DNA of 64,000 bases from an uncultured Sediminibacterium sp. (GTDB lineage: Bacteria; Bacteroidota; Bacteroidia; Chitinophagales; Chitinophagaceae), in contig NZ_CAMLMJ010000020.1 of NCBI RefSeq assembly GCF_946481145.1, forward strand, positions 1-64,000, written 5' to 3'. The notes beneath the pieces were generated by a model that did no database searches, had not been told where the DNA came from, and saw only the letters and a program-made list of their open reading frames with translations. Shown piece by piece: positions 25,394 through 34,500 of this stretch. The translations under genes and the position numbers were made by a program. Numbering within the stretch: position 1 is the stretch's first letter; each line of letters begins with the position of its first letter.

Positions 25394-26041
25394 CTACGCA
25401 TACTTGATAATGATAGATTCAATCACATTAGCCGCATCTTCACATTTATCGGTAGCAATTTCCATTACCTGATAAATTTCTCTTTTCTTGATCACTTCTT
25501 TAAAGTCGTTTTCCTGCTGAAACAACATTTCAATACTCATGTCGAAAACATCGTCTGCCTGATTTTCAATGCTGTTTACTTTTACCATGGCTTCCGTCAT
25601 TTCGCGCAGGTTCTTCATATCGCGTAAACCATTTACCGCCTTTCTGATTTCTACAGTTCCTTGCAAAATAAGGTCAGCCATTTTCTGGATACCTGTATCG
25701 TTTGGATTAACGCTGTAAAAATTGATCTTCTTAGAAGAAGCGAAAATATAATCTGCTATATCATCCAGGGCAGTTGCGAGGTAGTGAATGTCTTCGCGAT
25801 CGAAAGGAGTGATGAAATTTCTGCCCAGTTCTGTAAAAATGCGGTGGGTATTATCGTCGTTTTTATGTTCGAGGTCCTCAATCTGGGCCAATACTGCTGC
25901 TCTTTTATTATTGTCGGGCTCACTAACCATTTCCTTGAGCTTTAGTCCCATTTCGTAAACCTTTTCCGCAACATCTTCAAACAACTCGTAGAAAACCTTG
26001 TTTTTTGGCATGAACAAACGACCAAAAGTGTTGATACCCAT
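25394..26041 (-). CDS. DUF47 family PhoU-like protein
   Basis: A 215-residue all-helical cytosolic protein of the DUF47 family (PhoU-like, also called phosphate transport regulator or YkaA family). Visible features are the long amphipathic helices, FEDVAEKVYEMGLKL near the N-terminus, HKNDDNTHRIFTELGRNFITPFDREDIHYLATALDDIADYI-type metal-binding segment in the middle (EDIHYLA...DDIADYIF) and the final ATDKCEDAANVIESIIIKYA. In other bacteria such proteins pair with PiT carriers and modulate their activity. It is the first gene of the DUF47-PiT operon and has a perfect -7 box immediately upstream. Confidence 0.92.
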   Translation of the reverse strand: MGINTFGRLFMPKNKVFYELFEDVAEKVYEMGLKLKEMVSEPDNNKRAAVLAQIEDLEHKNDDNTHRIFTELGRNFITPFDREDIHYLATALDDIADYIFASSKKINFYSVNPNDTGIQKMADLILQGTVEIRKAVNGLRDMKNLREMTEAMVKVNSIENQADDVFDMSIEMLFQQENDFKEVIKKREIYQVMEIATDKCEDAANVIESIIIKYA

Positions 26042-26056
26042 AGTTTAAAATTTACG

Positions 26057-26064
26057 CAAAAATA
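26057..26064 (-). promoter_or_regulatory. -7 box of the DUF47-PiT operon (TATTTTTG on the minus strand)
   Basis: The minus strand reads TATTTTTG, a full match to TAnnTTTG, 16 bases before the DUF47 start. The leader would be about nine bases. Confidence 0.5.
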
Positions 26065-26274
26065 GTTCCATCAATCCGATATCTAAAGTAAAACCGAGAA
26101 TTAATAATTAGGTAACATTGAGATTTCCTGATTTTTTTGTATTAAAAATCAATGAAAATGATTATTTCATAACAGTTTCTTCTCATTTGCGTCATCTGCA
26201 GTTTACATTAGAATGCCAGATTTGCATTTCAGTTTATCGTATTTGAGCAACGAAAGTAGATTTTCTCATGTGTG

Positions 26275-26302
26275 AACCCCTGATGTCTATCGGGGGTTTT
26301 TT
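26275..26302 (+). terminator. Plus-strand intrinsic terminator without an upstream gene
   Basis: AACCCCTGAT (26275-26284) pairs with ATCGGGGGTT (26289-26298) around a four-base loop, with one G-T pair, followed by a run of T. It is oriented to stop plus-strand transcripts, but the genes on both sides are on the minus strand. The 26065-26270 stretch before it holds no coding sequence that I can support; a small RNA is possible. Confidence 0.65.
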
Positions 26303-26312
26303 CGTGAATGGT

Positions 26313-26380
26313 CAATTGTCAATAGTGAGTGGGCTTATCATATAATGGTCCTATTCACCATTCACCATTGACAATTCACA
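26313..26380. repeat. Imperfect palindrome of ATTCACC/CAATTGTCAAT words
   Basis: GTGAATGGTCAATTGTCAATAGTGAGTG at its left is mirrored by CATTCACCATTGACAATTCAC at its right. It lies between the sensor kinase stop and the lone terminator in the 344-base gap 26042-26385. The same words occur at 6027-6054, 57431-57617 and inside the E1 gene. Confidence 0.75.
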
Positions 26381-26385
26381 CCTCA

Positions 26386-27435
26386 CTACTCCCGTTTCCT
26401 TTCTAACGTAAATCCAATAGTAGTTCCCACATCAACTTTACTGCGAACATGCATGGTTTGTCCATGTGCCTCAATGATGTGTTTACAGATAGCCAGACCT
26501 AGCCCTGTTCCACCCTTATCCCTGCTTCGACCACGGTCGGTGCGGTAAAATCTTTCGAAGATGCGGGGGAGATGTTCTTCTGCGATACCAATACCATCAT
26601 CACTGAATTCGATCAGTACATGTTCTTCATCGGTCTTATAAATACTTGCAACAATTGAACCATCCTGTTTGCCATATTTTACAGCATTCTCCAACAGGTT
26701 ATTGATTACCTGTCTTATTTTTTCCTGATCAGCAAAAACAGCCACTGGATATTCACAGCCTTTTTTAATGCTGCATTTGATATTTCTGGCTGCGGTTTTA
26801 ATAGACAAGGTTTCATATACTTCCCTGATCAGGTCCTGTATTATAAAATTCTCCTTGTATAAAGGTTGTTCTCCGCTTTCCAGTCTGGATATTTCATCAA
26901 GGTCTTTTACAAGGTTTACCATTCTGTCTACATTGCGGGCCGTATTTTCCAGAAAACGTTTGCTTATTTCAGGCGATTCCATAGCACCCCCTAATAATGT
27001 ATCCACATAACCCTGTATGGCAAAAATGGGGGTCTTGAATTCGTGAGCCAGGTTTTGTAAGAATTCTTTTCGGTAAGCTTCATTGTTTTTGAGCATTTCA
27101 ATCTCAGCACTACGCTGTTCTGCCCATTTTTCTACATCTTCTCTTACTTCATCAATACCTTTTTGAGGGAGAATATATTTATAATAGGTTTCTTCCCGCT
27201 TACTTGCTTTGGTTTGGTAAATGAATTTATATATGAGTTTAATCTTCCTATAAATAAAAGATTCCAGCATCATTCTTACCAATAAATAACTACCCAGGAA
27301 TACAACCACAAATGAAACAAGGGTAATTATCCAATCGGGTCTGATAACCCATATACCTAATGAAATAGGCAAAGAAAGAAACAATGCCGTTAAGGCCGAC
27401 AACTGCTGGGGTGAGAAATTTTTTGTTTTAAACAT
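26386..27435 (-). CDS. Sensor histidine kinase, PhoR-like
   Basis: A 349-residue membrane histidine kinase. Two membrane segments at residues about 15-30 and 35-55 leave almost no periplasmic loop, so any signal must come through the membrane or a partner protein. The phosphoacceptor His131 lies in LAHEFKTP. The ATPase domain has the N box NNLLENAVKYG, DDGIGIAEEHLPRIFERFYR and GTGLGLAICKHIIEAHG. The pairing with a PhoB-like regulator and proximity to DUF47-PiT make phosphate sensing likely but not certain. Its regulator gene is upstream on the same strand, separated by 415 bases that contain copy 3 of the dispersed element. Confidence 0.92.
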   Translation of the reverse strand: MFKTKNFSPQQLSALTALFLSLPISLGIWVIRPDWIITLVSFVVVFLGSYLLVRMMLESFIYRKIKLIYKFIYQTKASKREETYYKYILPQKGIDEVREDVEKWAEQRSAEIEMLKNNEAYRKEFLQNLAHEFKTPIFAIQGYVDTLLGGAMESPEISKRFLENTARNVDRMVNLVKDLDEISRLESGEQPLYKENFIIQDLIREVYETLSIKTAARNIKCSIKKGCEYPVAVFADQEKIRQVINNLLENAVKYGKQDGSIVASIYKTDEEHVLIEFSDDGIGIAEEHLPRIFERFYRTDRGRSRDKGGTGLGLAICKHIIEAHGQTMHVRSKVDVGTTIGFTLERKRE

Positions 27436-27603
27436 TTGTACTAAGGTAAGCAGAAGTAAGAAGTTAGCGAGACAGATAGACCGAAAGTCGGAAAGTCCGG
27501 AAGTCCGAATGACGTTTTCTGGGGATCAACATAGTGATTTAGGAGTTAAGAAATTACTCTACTTAAATTTGTTGTTATCGATGAGCTACTATCCAGTGCT
27601 GCC

Positions 27604-27829
27604 CGAGAAAAATAGGCTGCGAGTTTCTAGCCTCTAGCTGCTAGCTTTGATTGGTGCTTGTTTTAGGCTTTCTGCTATTATTTGAATAAATGACAAGTCT
27701 TGCGAATTTGTTTTGTAAAAACCCCACTTAAAATAAATATTTGATTACCATATCCACACTTGTGGATGTTTAAATTAATTCCAAAAAAAGCTAGTAGCCA
27801 GCAGCTAGTGGCTAGAAGCTGTTTTTTAC
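27604..27829 (+). repeat. Dispersed element, copy 3 (about 226 bp)
   Basis: It opens GGCTGCGAGTTTCTAGCC with CTAGCTGCTAGC and closes with GCTAGTAGCCAGCAGCTAG and GGCTAGAAGC, so both ends are inverted and use a TAGC-variant of the words. Core matches to copy 2 are TTGATTGG, TTTTAGGCTTTCTGCTATTA, GAATAAAT and TGCGAATT; matches to copy 1 are ACTTAAAATAA.TATTTG. It lies within the 415-base gap between the regulator and kinase genes; the remainder of that gap (27436-27603) shows nothing I recognise. Confidence 0.85.
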
Positions 27830-27850
27830 AGGACAGCGATGGCTATGGCC

Positions 27851-28531
27851 TTATAACTCAAACTTATACCCTACCCCTTTTACAGTAGTAATACAGTCGA
27901 TTCCTAGCTTCTGACGCACTTTGCGGATATGGACATCAATGGTGCGGTCGCCTACAATAACATCATTCCCCCAGATCTGAGATAGTATTTCATTGCGAAG
28001 GAAAACCCTGCCTGGTCTGGATGCAAGCAGGTATAATAATTCAAATTCTTTTTTAGCCAGTATTACTTCCACTTCATCCACATTCACAATAAACTTAACA
28101 GGATCAATTTGGATATTGCCGATTTTAATAGTCTTGCCTGCCTCTTTTCCATTCAATCTCCTGAAAAGAGCATTTACTCGGCTAACCAATACCTTAGGAC
28201 TGATAGGTTTACTTACATAATCATCGGCACCTGTTTCAAGTCCTTTGATTTGTGAGGCTTCATCGCTGAGTGCTGTTAGAAAAATGATCAGTGTATCCTG
28301 GAAAAGGGGTTGTGTACGAAGTATCTGACAAACTTCTACGCCCGTTTTTTTAGGCATCATTATATCCAGGATGATGAGGTCGGGATGAATTTGTTTGGCT
28401 CTTTCGATGGCTTCATTTCCATCTTTCGCCGTATACACTTCATAGCCTTCTTTGGTAAGGTTATAAGTGATGATTTCTAGAATATCCTGCTCATCGTCTG
28501 CTATCAGAATCTGTTTCGCCTTACCTTCCAT
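27851..28531 (-). CDS. Response regulator, OmpR/PhoB family
   Basis: A 226-residue two-component response regulator. The receiver domain has the acidic pair Asp12-Asp13, the phosphoacceptor Asp56 (LIILDIMMP) and the conserved Lys of VSKPI. The C-terminal winged-helix domain contains the recognition region GDRTIDVHIRKVRQKLG and ends in TVKGVGYKFEL. It binds DNA as a dimer on phosphorylation. The kinase gene is downstream on the same strand but 415 bases away. A perfect -7 box lies at 28551-28558. A role in phosphate control is inferred from context only. Confidence 0.93.
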   Translation of the reverse strand: MEGKAKQILIADDEQDILEIITYNLTKEGYEVYTAKDGNEAIERAKQIHPDLIILDIMMPKKTGVEVCQILRTQPLFQDTLIIFLTALSDEASQIKGLETGADDYVSKPISPKVLVSRVNALFRRLNGKEAGKTIKIGNIQIDPVKFIVNVDEVEVILAKKEFELLYLLASRPGRVFLRNEILSQIWGNDVIVGDRTIDVHIRKVRQKLGIDCITTVKGVGYKFEL

Positions 28532-28550
28532 TGTTAACCTTATGTTTACA

Positions 28551-28558
28551 CAAAATTA
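28551..28558 (-). promoter_or_regulatory. -7 box of the response regulator gene (TAATTTTG, minus strand)
   Basis: The minus strand reads TAATTTTG, a full match to TAnnTTTG, 20 bases before the ATG. No clear -33 TTTG is present. Confidence 0.45.
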
Positions 28559-28679
28559 ATTTTAATCATTGGCATATCGGGTTTTTGGCACTATTATGTT
28601 ATTGTTAACTGAATTTACACCAAAAAAGGGGTCTAATCAGGTATAAAAGCCCTTTTCCGGCTTTTCATTCATTTGGCAG

Positions 28680-28687
28680 TATTTTTG
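28680..28687 (+). promoter_or_regulatory. -7 box (TATTTTTG)
   Basis: TATTTTTG fully matches TAnnTTTG. It places transcription start at about 28694, just before the ATGs at 28697 and 28703, and argues against a start at 28673. Confidence 0.45.
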
Positions 28688-28696
28688 CACCCGGAT

Positions 28697-30883
28697 ATGA
28701 GCATGAAGAAATTTTACCTGTTATTATTGGTATCTGCGATTGGGCATTTTGGTATGGCCCAGCAGGAAATGACGATACCCCCCGTTCCCGCTATGCGCGA
28801 ATTGCACCATGAGTATATTCAAACCTCATTGCGTAATATAGCCCGATTAAACAGTGTTGCCGACCAGGTGTTTCCGGTTACCAATGATGCGAAGCTGAAC
28901 CAGTCCATAGACAAAACCATCCGAATCTATGTAAACAATATGCGGGCTATCGTAGAATCGAGCACCCAACTCAGCGATAACCAGAAATATCTCTGGCTCA
29001 GAGGTATCAATGAACTACTAACCAGTTTCCAATCTGCCTGGCAATCCAAACTCATCAAAAATGTGATGTACCCGGGTTTGATAAAGGCATTTTATGAATG
29101 CATTCAATTAGAGCTGGCCGGACAATCCATCCTCCCTGTTATTAAAAACAATGAACTGGAAATTGGTAATATCCTGATCCAGAATTTCTGTTTGAAAAAC
29201 AATCCGGGTATTGAAGAAGCAAAGGATGTTTTAGTTTTAAAAACATGCCAGCGTGAACCAGAGAATATCCTGAAAATTCTCACCCGTTTTCCGGAAAACA
29301 GATACGCAGATAGTTTGATCATTGTTACCGCATTCCGTAACCAGGAAGAATTATATAATTATGCGGCAGCTTCAAATGCCTTGGGCAGACGCATACAATC
29401 AGTAAATCATCCCCTGGTAAAATTGATCGCAAATCTTGCTCAATCGAAAACAGGACGTATGTATTTTCCTTTTCTAGACGACCTGTACAAAGGTAAAATA
29501 AGCAGGGAAAAAATTGCCCCGGTTTTGGCCAATGAAGATTCTGATGATTATTATAAATTACTGGTAAAAACCAGGGTTGGTTATGCAGAAAGAATGCAGC
29601 GTGGCGATACAGCTATGGCAGCAAAAACACTGGTAGCAAAGCTTAGAAGCAAGGCTATTGAATTATACATTAATGAGATCAATGCACTTCATGATGAAAG
29701 CAATCCGGCTATTCGCTTTAAAAAAATTGATTCATTAAACCCGCAGGAACTCTATTACCTCGCAGTATTGGGTGAAGAAGAAATTTATACATCCAGTTTT
29801 GTTTCAGGTGTTTATCCGCGCATTTTCGCCCGCTTAAAACAAGGCGATGCCGATTCATTATTACATTCATTGGGATATGATTTCTATAGGAAGTTTATCA
29901 AAATGTCTGCAGCTTATAATACACTCGATGATTTACTCAAACGTATGAGTAAACTATCCGCAGAAAAACTGATGCGTAATTTTGTAAACGGATTGGAAAA
30001 AACAGGTTCCCTTGAAGATGCAGTTGATGTAGCAGATTCTTATGCTAGCATTTACAATAAAAATATTCGAAGCCTCATACTTACCCAGGTTAAACAAAAC
30101 CTGCAGAAGAGTCAGGCAGAGCACGACAAAAGAGCTGAAGTAATTTACAATCTGTTGAAAACCATTTTTGTTTCCGCAGATTCTTCAGGTAAAACCAATT
30201 TATCCGCATCTCTCGGCATCAATACCGTATATAATATGCCGCTGAAGGAATTGGAGAATGAAGAAGGTCGCATAATTATTCAGCAATATGCTTATGGAGA
30301 TAAAGATGCAGAGAGTTATTTTGGCGCCTTTCTTGCCCGTTTTTCCAACAGCAATTGGCGTATCGTTCGTAAGCCATATTGGGTTGAAATAAACTCAGTA
30401 AAGGGGACACCAGTTACCATTTATGCCAACTTACCCCTCGATGAAACCAAAGACCTGGATGCAATGGCGCAGGATAGCCTGAATACCTATCTGAGAACAA
30501 ATGGACTTGCACCAACCATGGTTATACACCGGGGACATAGTTATTATCTCCAGCAAACCATCGATCAACTGGTACCATCAGCCAAAGTGGTATTATTAGG
30601 CAGTTGTGGCGGCTACCAGAAGCTTAACCTGGTATTGGATATTTGTCCGGGTGCACATATCATTTCATCCAAACAGGTTGCCGCCGGGGTATTGAACCAG
30701 GCCTTGATTGATGCTATTACCGAACAAATCCGGATGAACAAGGATCTGGTATGGGATGAAATATGGCAAAAACTGCAATCGCGCGTAACAGGTGGTTATA
30801 AGGAGAAATTTGAAGACTATATTCCTCCCCATAAAAACCTCGGAGCAATATTCATTATGGCTTACAATAAAGCCATGGAATAG
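28697..30883 (+). CDS. Secreted protein with a C-terminal caspase-like His/Cys pair
   Basis: An exported protein of 728 residues with signal peptide MSMKKFYLLLLVSAIGHFGMAQ. Residues up to about 520 are mostly helical and match no family I recognise. The C-terminal 190 residues look like an alpha/beta caspase-fold (clan CD) domain: strand plus VIHRGHSYYL (His611 and His614), then strand AKVVLLGSCGG (Cys637), then AHIISSKQVAAGVLNQALIDAI. A histidine in a G-H context followed by a Cys after a hydrophobic strand is the catalytic layout of clan CD peptidases, though the His-Cys spacing is short here. Peptidase activity is inference. Leaderless or very short leader transcription is possible. The convergent MBL gene ends eight bases downstream. 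Confidence 0.7.
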   Translation: MSMKKFYLLLLVSAIGHFGMAQQEMTIPPVPAMRELHHEYIQTSLRNIARLNSVADQVFPVTNDAKLNQSIDKTIRIYVNNMRAIVESSTQLSDNQKYLWLRGINELLTSFQSAWQSKLIKNVMYPGLIKAFYECIQLELAGQSILPVIKNNELEIGNILIQNFCLKNNPGIEEAKDVLVLKTCQREPENILKILTRFPENRYADSLIIVTAFRNQEELYNYAAASNALGRRIQSVNHPLVKLIANLAQSKTGRMYFPFLDDLYKGKISREKIAPVLANEDSDDYYKLLVKTRVGYAERMQRGDTAMAAKTLVAKLRSKAIELYINEINALHDESNPAIRFKKIDSLNPQELYYLAVLGEEEIYTSSFVSGVYPRIFARLKQGDADSLLHSLGYDFYRKFIKMSAAYNTLDDLLKRMSKLSAEKLMRNFVNGLEKTGSLEDAVDVADSYASIYNKNIRSLILTQVKQNLQKSQAEHDKRAEVIYNLLKTIFVSADSSGKTNLSASLGINTVYNMPLKELENEEGRIIIQQYAYGDKDAESYFGAFLARFSNSNWRIVRKPYWVEINSVKGTPVTIYANLPLDETKDLDAMAQDSLNTYLRTNGLAPTMVIHRGHSYYLQQTIDQLVPSAKVVLLGSCGGYQKLNLVLDICPGAHIISSKQVAAGVLNQALIDAITEQIRMNKDLVWDEIWQKLQSRVTGGYKEKFEDYIPPHKNLGAIFIMAYNKAME

Positions 30884-30890
30884 AATAATA

Positions 30891-31526
30891 CTACAAAAAG
30901 GAATTATTCACCTGCTCATAACCAATAGTAGTAGGTATTCCATGACCAGAATACACAATTACATCGGCAGGTAATACGAATAATTTTTCCCGAATGCTTT
31001 GTAACAATGTGGCATGGTCACCACCGGGTAAATCGGTTCTACCAATGCTTTCGTGAAACAAAACATCGCCCCCAATCAAAAAACCTTGTTTGGCACAATA
31101 AAAGCAGATGCTGCCGGGTGAATGTCCGGGTGCTAATATTACCTCCAGGGCATCATTTCCCAGTTGCACGGTATCTCCAGAAGCAAGGAAATGAATGGGG
31201 CCACTGTAATTTTCAAAAGGAAGCCCCCATTTTTCCCCCGAAAAAGGAGCTCTTTCCAATACCGGTAATTCAAGCTGGTGGATATACAGTTCTAGTCCAA
31301 ATTCCTCATGAACCCACTTATTACCGAAAACATGGTCGAGGTGGCAATGGGTGTTGAGCAACTGAACGGGTTCAAGACCCGTATCTTTTATAAAGTTTTT
31401 TAACTTTTCCTGTTCAGCGGAATAGTAACAACCGGGATCAATTATAATAGCTTTGCCTTGTTCATTATATAACACATAAGTGTTTTCCTGAACAGGGCTG
31501 AATGTAAAGGCCTTTACCTGAAGCAT
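30891..31526 (-). CDS. MBL-fold metallo-hydrolase, glyoxalase II-like
   Basis: A 211-residue cytosolic metallo-beta-lactamase-fold hydrolase. The metal motif THCHLDH has His60, His62, Asp64 and His65; further ligands are in APGHSPGS, GGDVLF and YSGHG. The segment SIGRTDLPGGDHATLLQSI is typical of the small YcbL-like branch of glyoxalase II-type thioesterases, which lack the long C-terminal substrate domain of classical GloB. The substrate is unknown. It is divergent from the next gene, with a 58-base gap. Confidence 0.9.
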   Translation of the reverse strand: MLQVKAFTFSPVQENTYVLYNEQGKAIIIDPGCYYSAEQEKLKNFIKDTGLEPVQLLNTHCHLDHVFGNKWVHEEFGLELYIHQLELPVLERAPFSGEKWGLPFENYSGPIHFLASGDTVQLGNDALEVILAPGHSPGSICFYCAKQGFLIGGDVLFHESIGRTDLPGGDHATLLQSIREKLFVLPADVIVYSGHGIPTTIGYEQVNNSFL

Positions 31527-31584
31527 AGGTTTTTGTGAGCGTTTTACGGGTAATTGACTAATTTTAAAACACTAAAGTTCGGAT

Positions 31585-34500
31585 ATGCAATTGAATCGCA
31601 TCAAGAAAGGGTTGATTTTGGCCAGTTTTTTATTTCCAGCCCTTTCTATGGCCCAGGTTAATACAGTAGAATTTGGTAAAAACAGGGTTCAGCACAAAAA
31701 ACTTGTTTGGAAATTTTACCAATCACCCAACTTCAATACCTATACATCACAAGGTGGGGTAGAATTGGGGAAGTTTGCTGCTCAGGTGGCTGAAGAAGAA
31801 CTGAAATCGCTGGAAAATTTCATCGAATATTCTTTACAAAGACGCGCCAATATTGTTGTTTACAATAATTACAACGACTACAAAAGCAGTAATATCGGAC
31901 TCGGCATCGACTGGCAGAATTCGGGTGGCGTTACCAAACTGGTGAATAATAAGATCGTAGTGTATTTTGATGGTAATCACGCCAACCTTAAACGCCAGAT
32001 CAGGGAAGGCATCGCAAAAGTATTAACCGATAACCTCTTGTTTGGTGATGATATCGGAGAATTTGCCAGTAACCAGGCTTTACTCGATCTTCCTAAATGG
32101 CTGGTAGATGGCTATGTTTCCTACGCCGCAGAGCCCTGGAGTACTACTAAAGATGATGACCTGAAAAGTGCCATACTCGGTGGAACCTATCGCTCTTTCT
32201 ACCAATTTGCATTTGAGAAACCAACATTGGCAGGTCATGCTTTCTGGTATTATATCGGTGAAAAATACCGCAAAGAAAATATTACCTACCTCCTATACCT
32301 AGCACGTATTTACAAAAACCTGAACCAGGCCTGTATGCGTGTATGTAAAAAGAAATTTAAAGAAGTGCTGGAAGAGTTCATGCAGTTTCAGCAAGATCGT
32401 TACTCAAGAGATATTCGTCAACGCAGGAACGCTCCAAGAGGACAATTGAATGTATCTGAGGAAGTGCGCAAGAAAGATTTCTTCCGCTTTCAGGCAAACC
32501 CTAATCCAAGAAGCACCACCTATGCAGTGGTGGAATTTAATAAAGGCATTTATTGCGTGAAACTGATGGAGAATTTCTATGATGGAAAGATTCTCCTGAA
32601 AAGTGGTGTACGCACCAATCAGACAGATGTGAACCCAAGCTATCCTATACTTGCATGGGATGGTAAAGGTACCAGGCTGCTAGTGGCTTATTGGGAAGAC
32701 GGAAAAATAAAAATGTTTGTTTATGATCTCATCTCCCGATTAAAAAGATACAAACAGGAAATAGAAGGCATAGATCAGTTACTGGATGCAAGTTTTATGC
32801 TTGATGCCAATTCACTTATTTTCAGTGCAGTTAAAAATGGGCATACAGATATCTTCACCTATAAGATTGAACAAAATAAACTGGAGCAGATTACCGATGA
32901 TATTTATGACGACCTGAACCCAACATTTGTATCGTTCCCGAACAGGTCTGGTATTATATTCAGTTCAAACCGACCTTCTCCAAATGCTCCAACAACTGAT
33001 ACAGTTATTCCCAGCAGGTATCAATACAATGTTTTCATGGTAGACATCCTTAATACCAGTAAACAAAAACAAATCACCCAGCTTACCAACCTGAAATTTG
33101 GTAACGCCTCTTACCCAATGCAATACAATACCAATCACTTCACTTTTGTTGCTGATGAAAATGGTGTTGGAAACCGTTGGGCAGGGTTCTTTGCAACACA
33201 ACGTAATGGCCTTGATACCCTTTATTATATCGGCGATGAACTTCTCAGAAATCCATCACCCAAAGAATTCGATTCAACCTTGCGTGCATGGCAACGTGAT
33301 GAACCTGATAGCGTAAGTTATTTCCAGGTGTATAAAGATTCCACTTATACCTTCCCCATAACCAACTACCAGAGCTCACTGCTCGAAACAAGGATTGCTG
33401 GTGATAATGGTCAGGTTAGTGAAGTAAGAAAAGAAGGTGATTTTAAATTCCTTTATAAACTAAGGGTAGATGAGCAGGCACTGAATAAAAGAAATGTAAA
33501 CAGCAGACCGACAGAGTTCATGAAAAAAGTGATGGATGAAAAGAAAGCATCACAAGGAAAAGCGTTGGTTTACAATAATGGCGTTGCTACAAAAGACACC
33601 ACCATTAAAGCTGCTAAAGATTTCTTCCAGAATGAATTCGCAGATGAAAAAACAGATACCTCAAAACGGGTTTTTGAAGATGCTCCATTACCCAAAACCA
33701 CCACACTTGAACGCTCCCGACTTTTCGATTACAGATTAAAGTTTAGTAGTGATTATATTTTAAGTGGTTTTACCAATAACGTATTGGTTAATAGATACCA
33801 GCCTTATGGAGGCGGATCCGGACCAATTCAACTAAACAATGGCAACGATTTTAATTTCACATTCAGAGTAGGTGTTAGTGATTTATTTGAGGACCAGAAA
33901 TTTGTTGGTGGCTTCCGTTTCGGTACTAACCTGAGTGATAAAGATGTGTTCTTCTCCTACCAGAATCTTCGGAAGAGATTCGATTGGGGACTTACTTATT
34001 ACAGAAGCAATGTCAGCAACTTTTATAATATTCCTTATAATAGTATGCTGATCACCAATCTTTATCAGGGCAATATTACTTATGCCTTCAATGAAGTGAA
34101 AAGCCTGAGAGCAACTGTCGGATTAAGAACAGACAGAGGCATACTTCGTTCGTTTGATAATGGTAGCGGTATTCCGGATCCGAACGCGCTGGCATACCCC
34201 GATACCGTTAGCAAGTTTATTGTTTCAAGGATTGAATACGTGCACGATAATACCATTAATCCTACTCAGAATATCTGGAACGGCCTTCGTTACAAAGTAT
34301 ATTTTGATGTAAATATGCCAACATTAAAAACCTCGCTCAACAATGGCAAGGGTACATTCAACCTTGGCTTTGATGCTCGTTATTACCATAAAATTTATCG
34401 CAATTTTATCTGGGCCGGACGAGCAGCAGCGGATTTCTCATGGGGTGGACAGAAACTGATTTATTACCTCGGTGGGGTTGACGGATGGATTGGACCTAAA

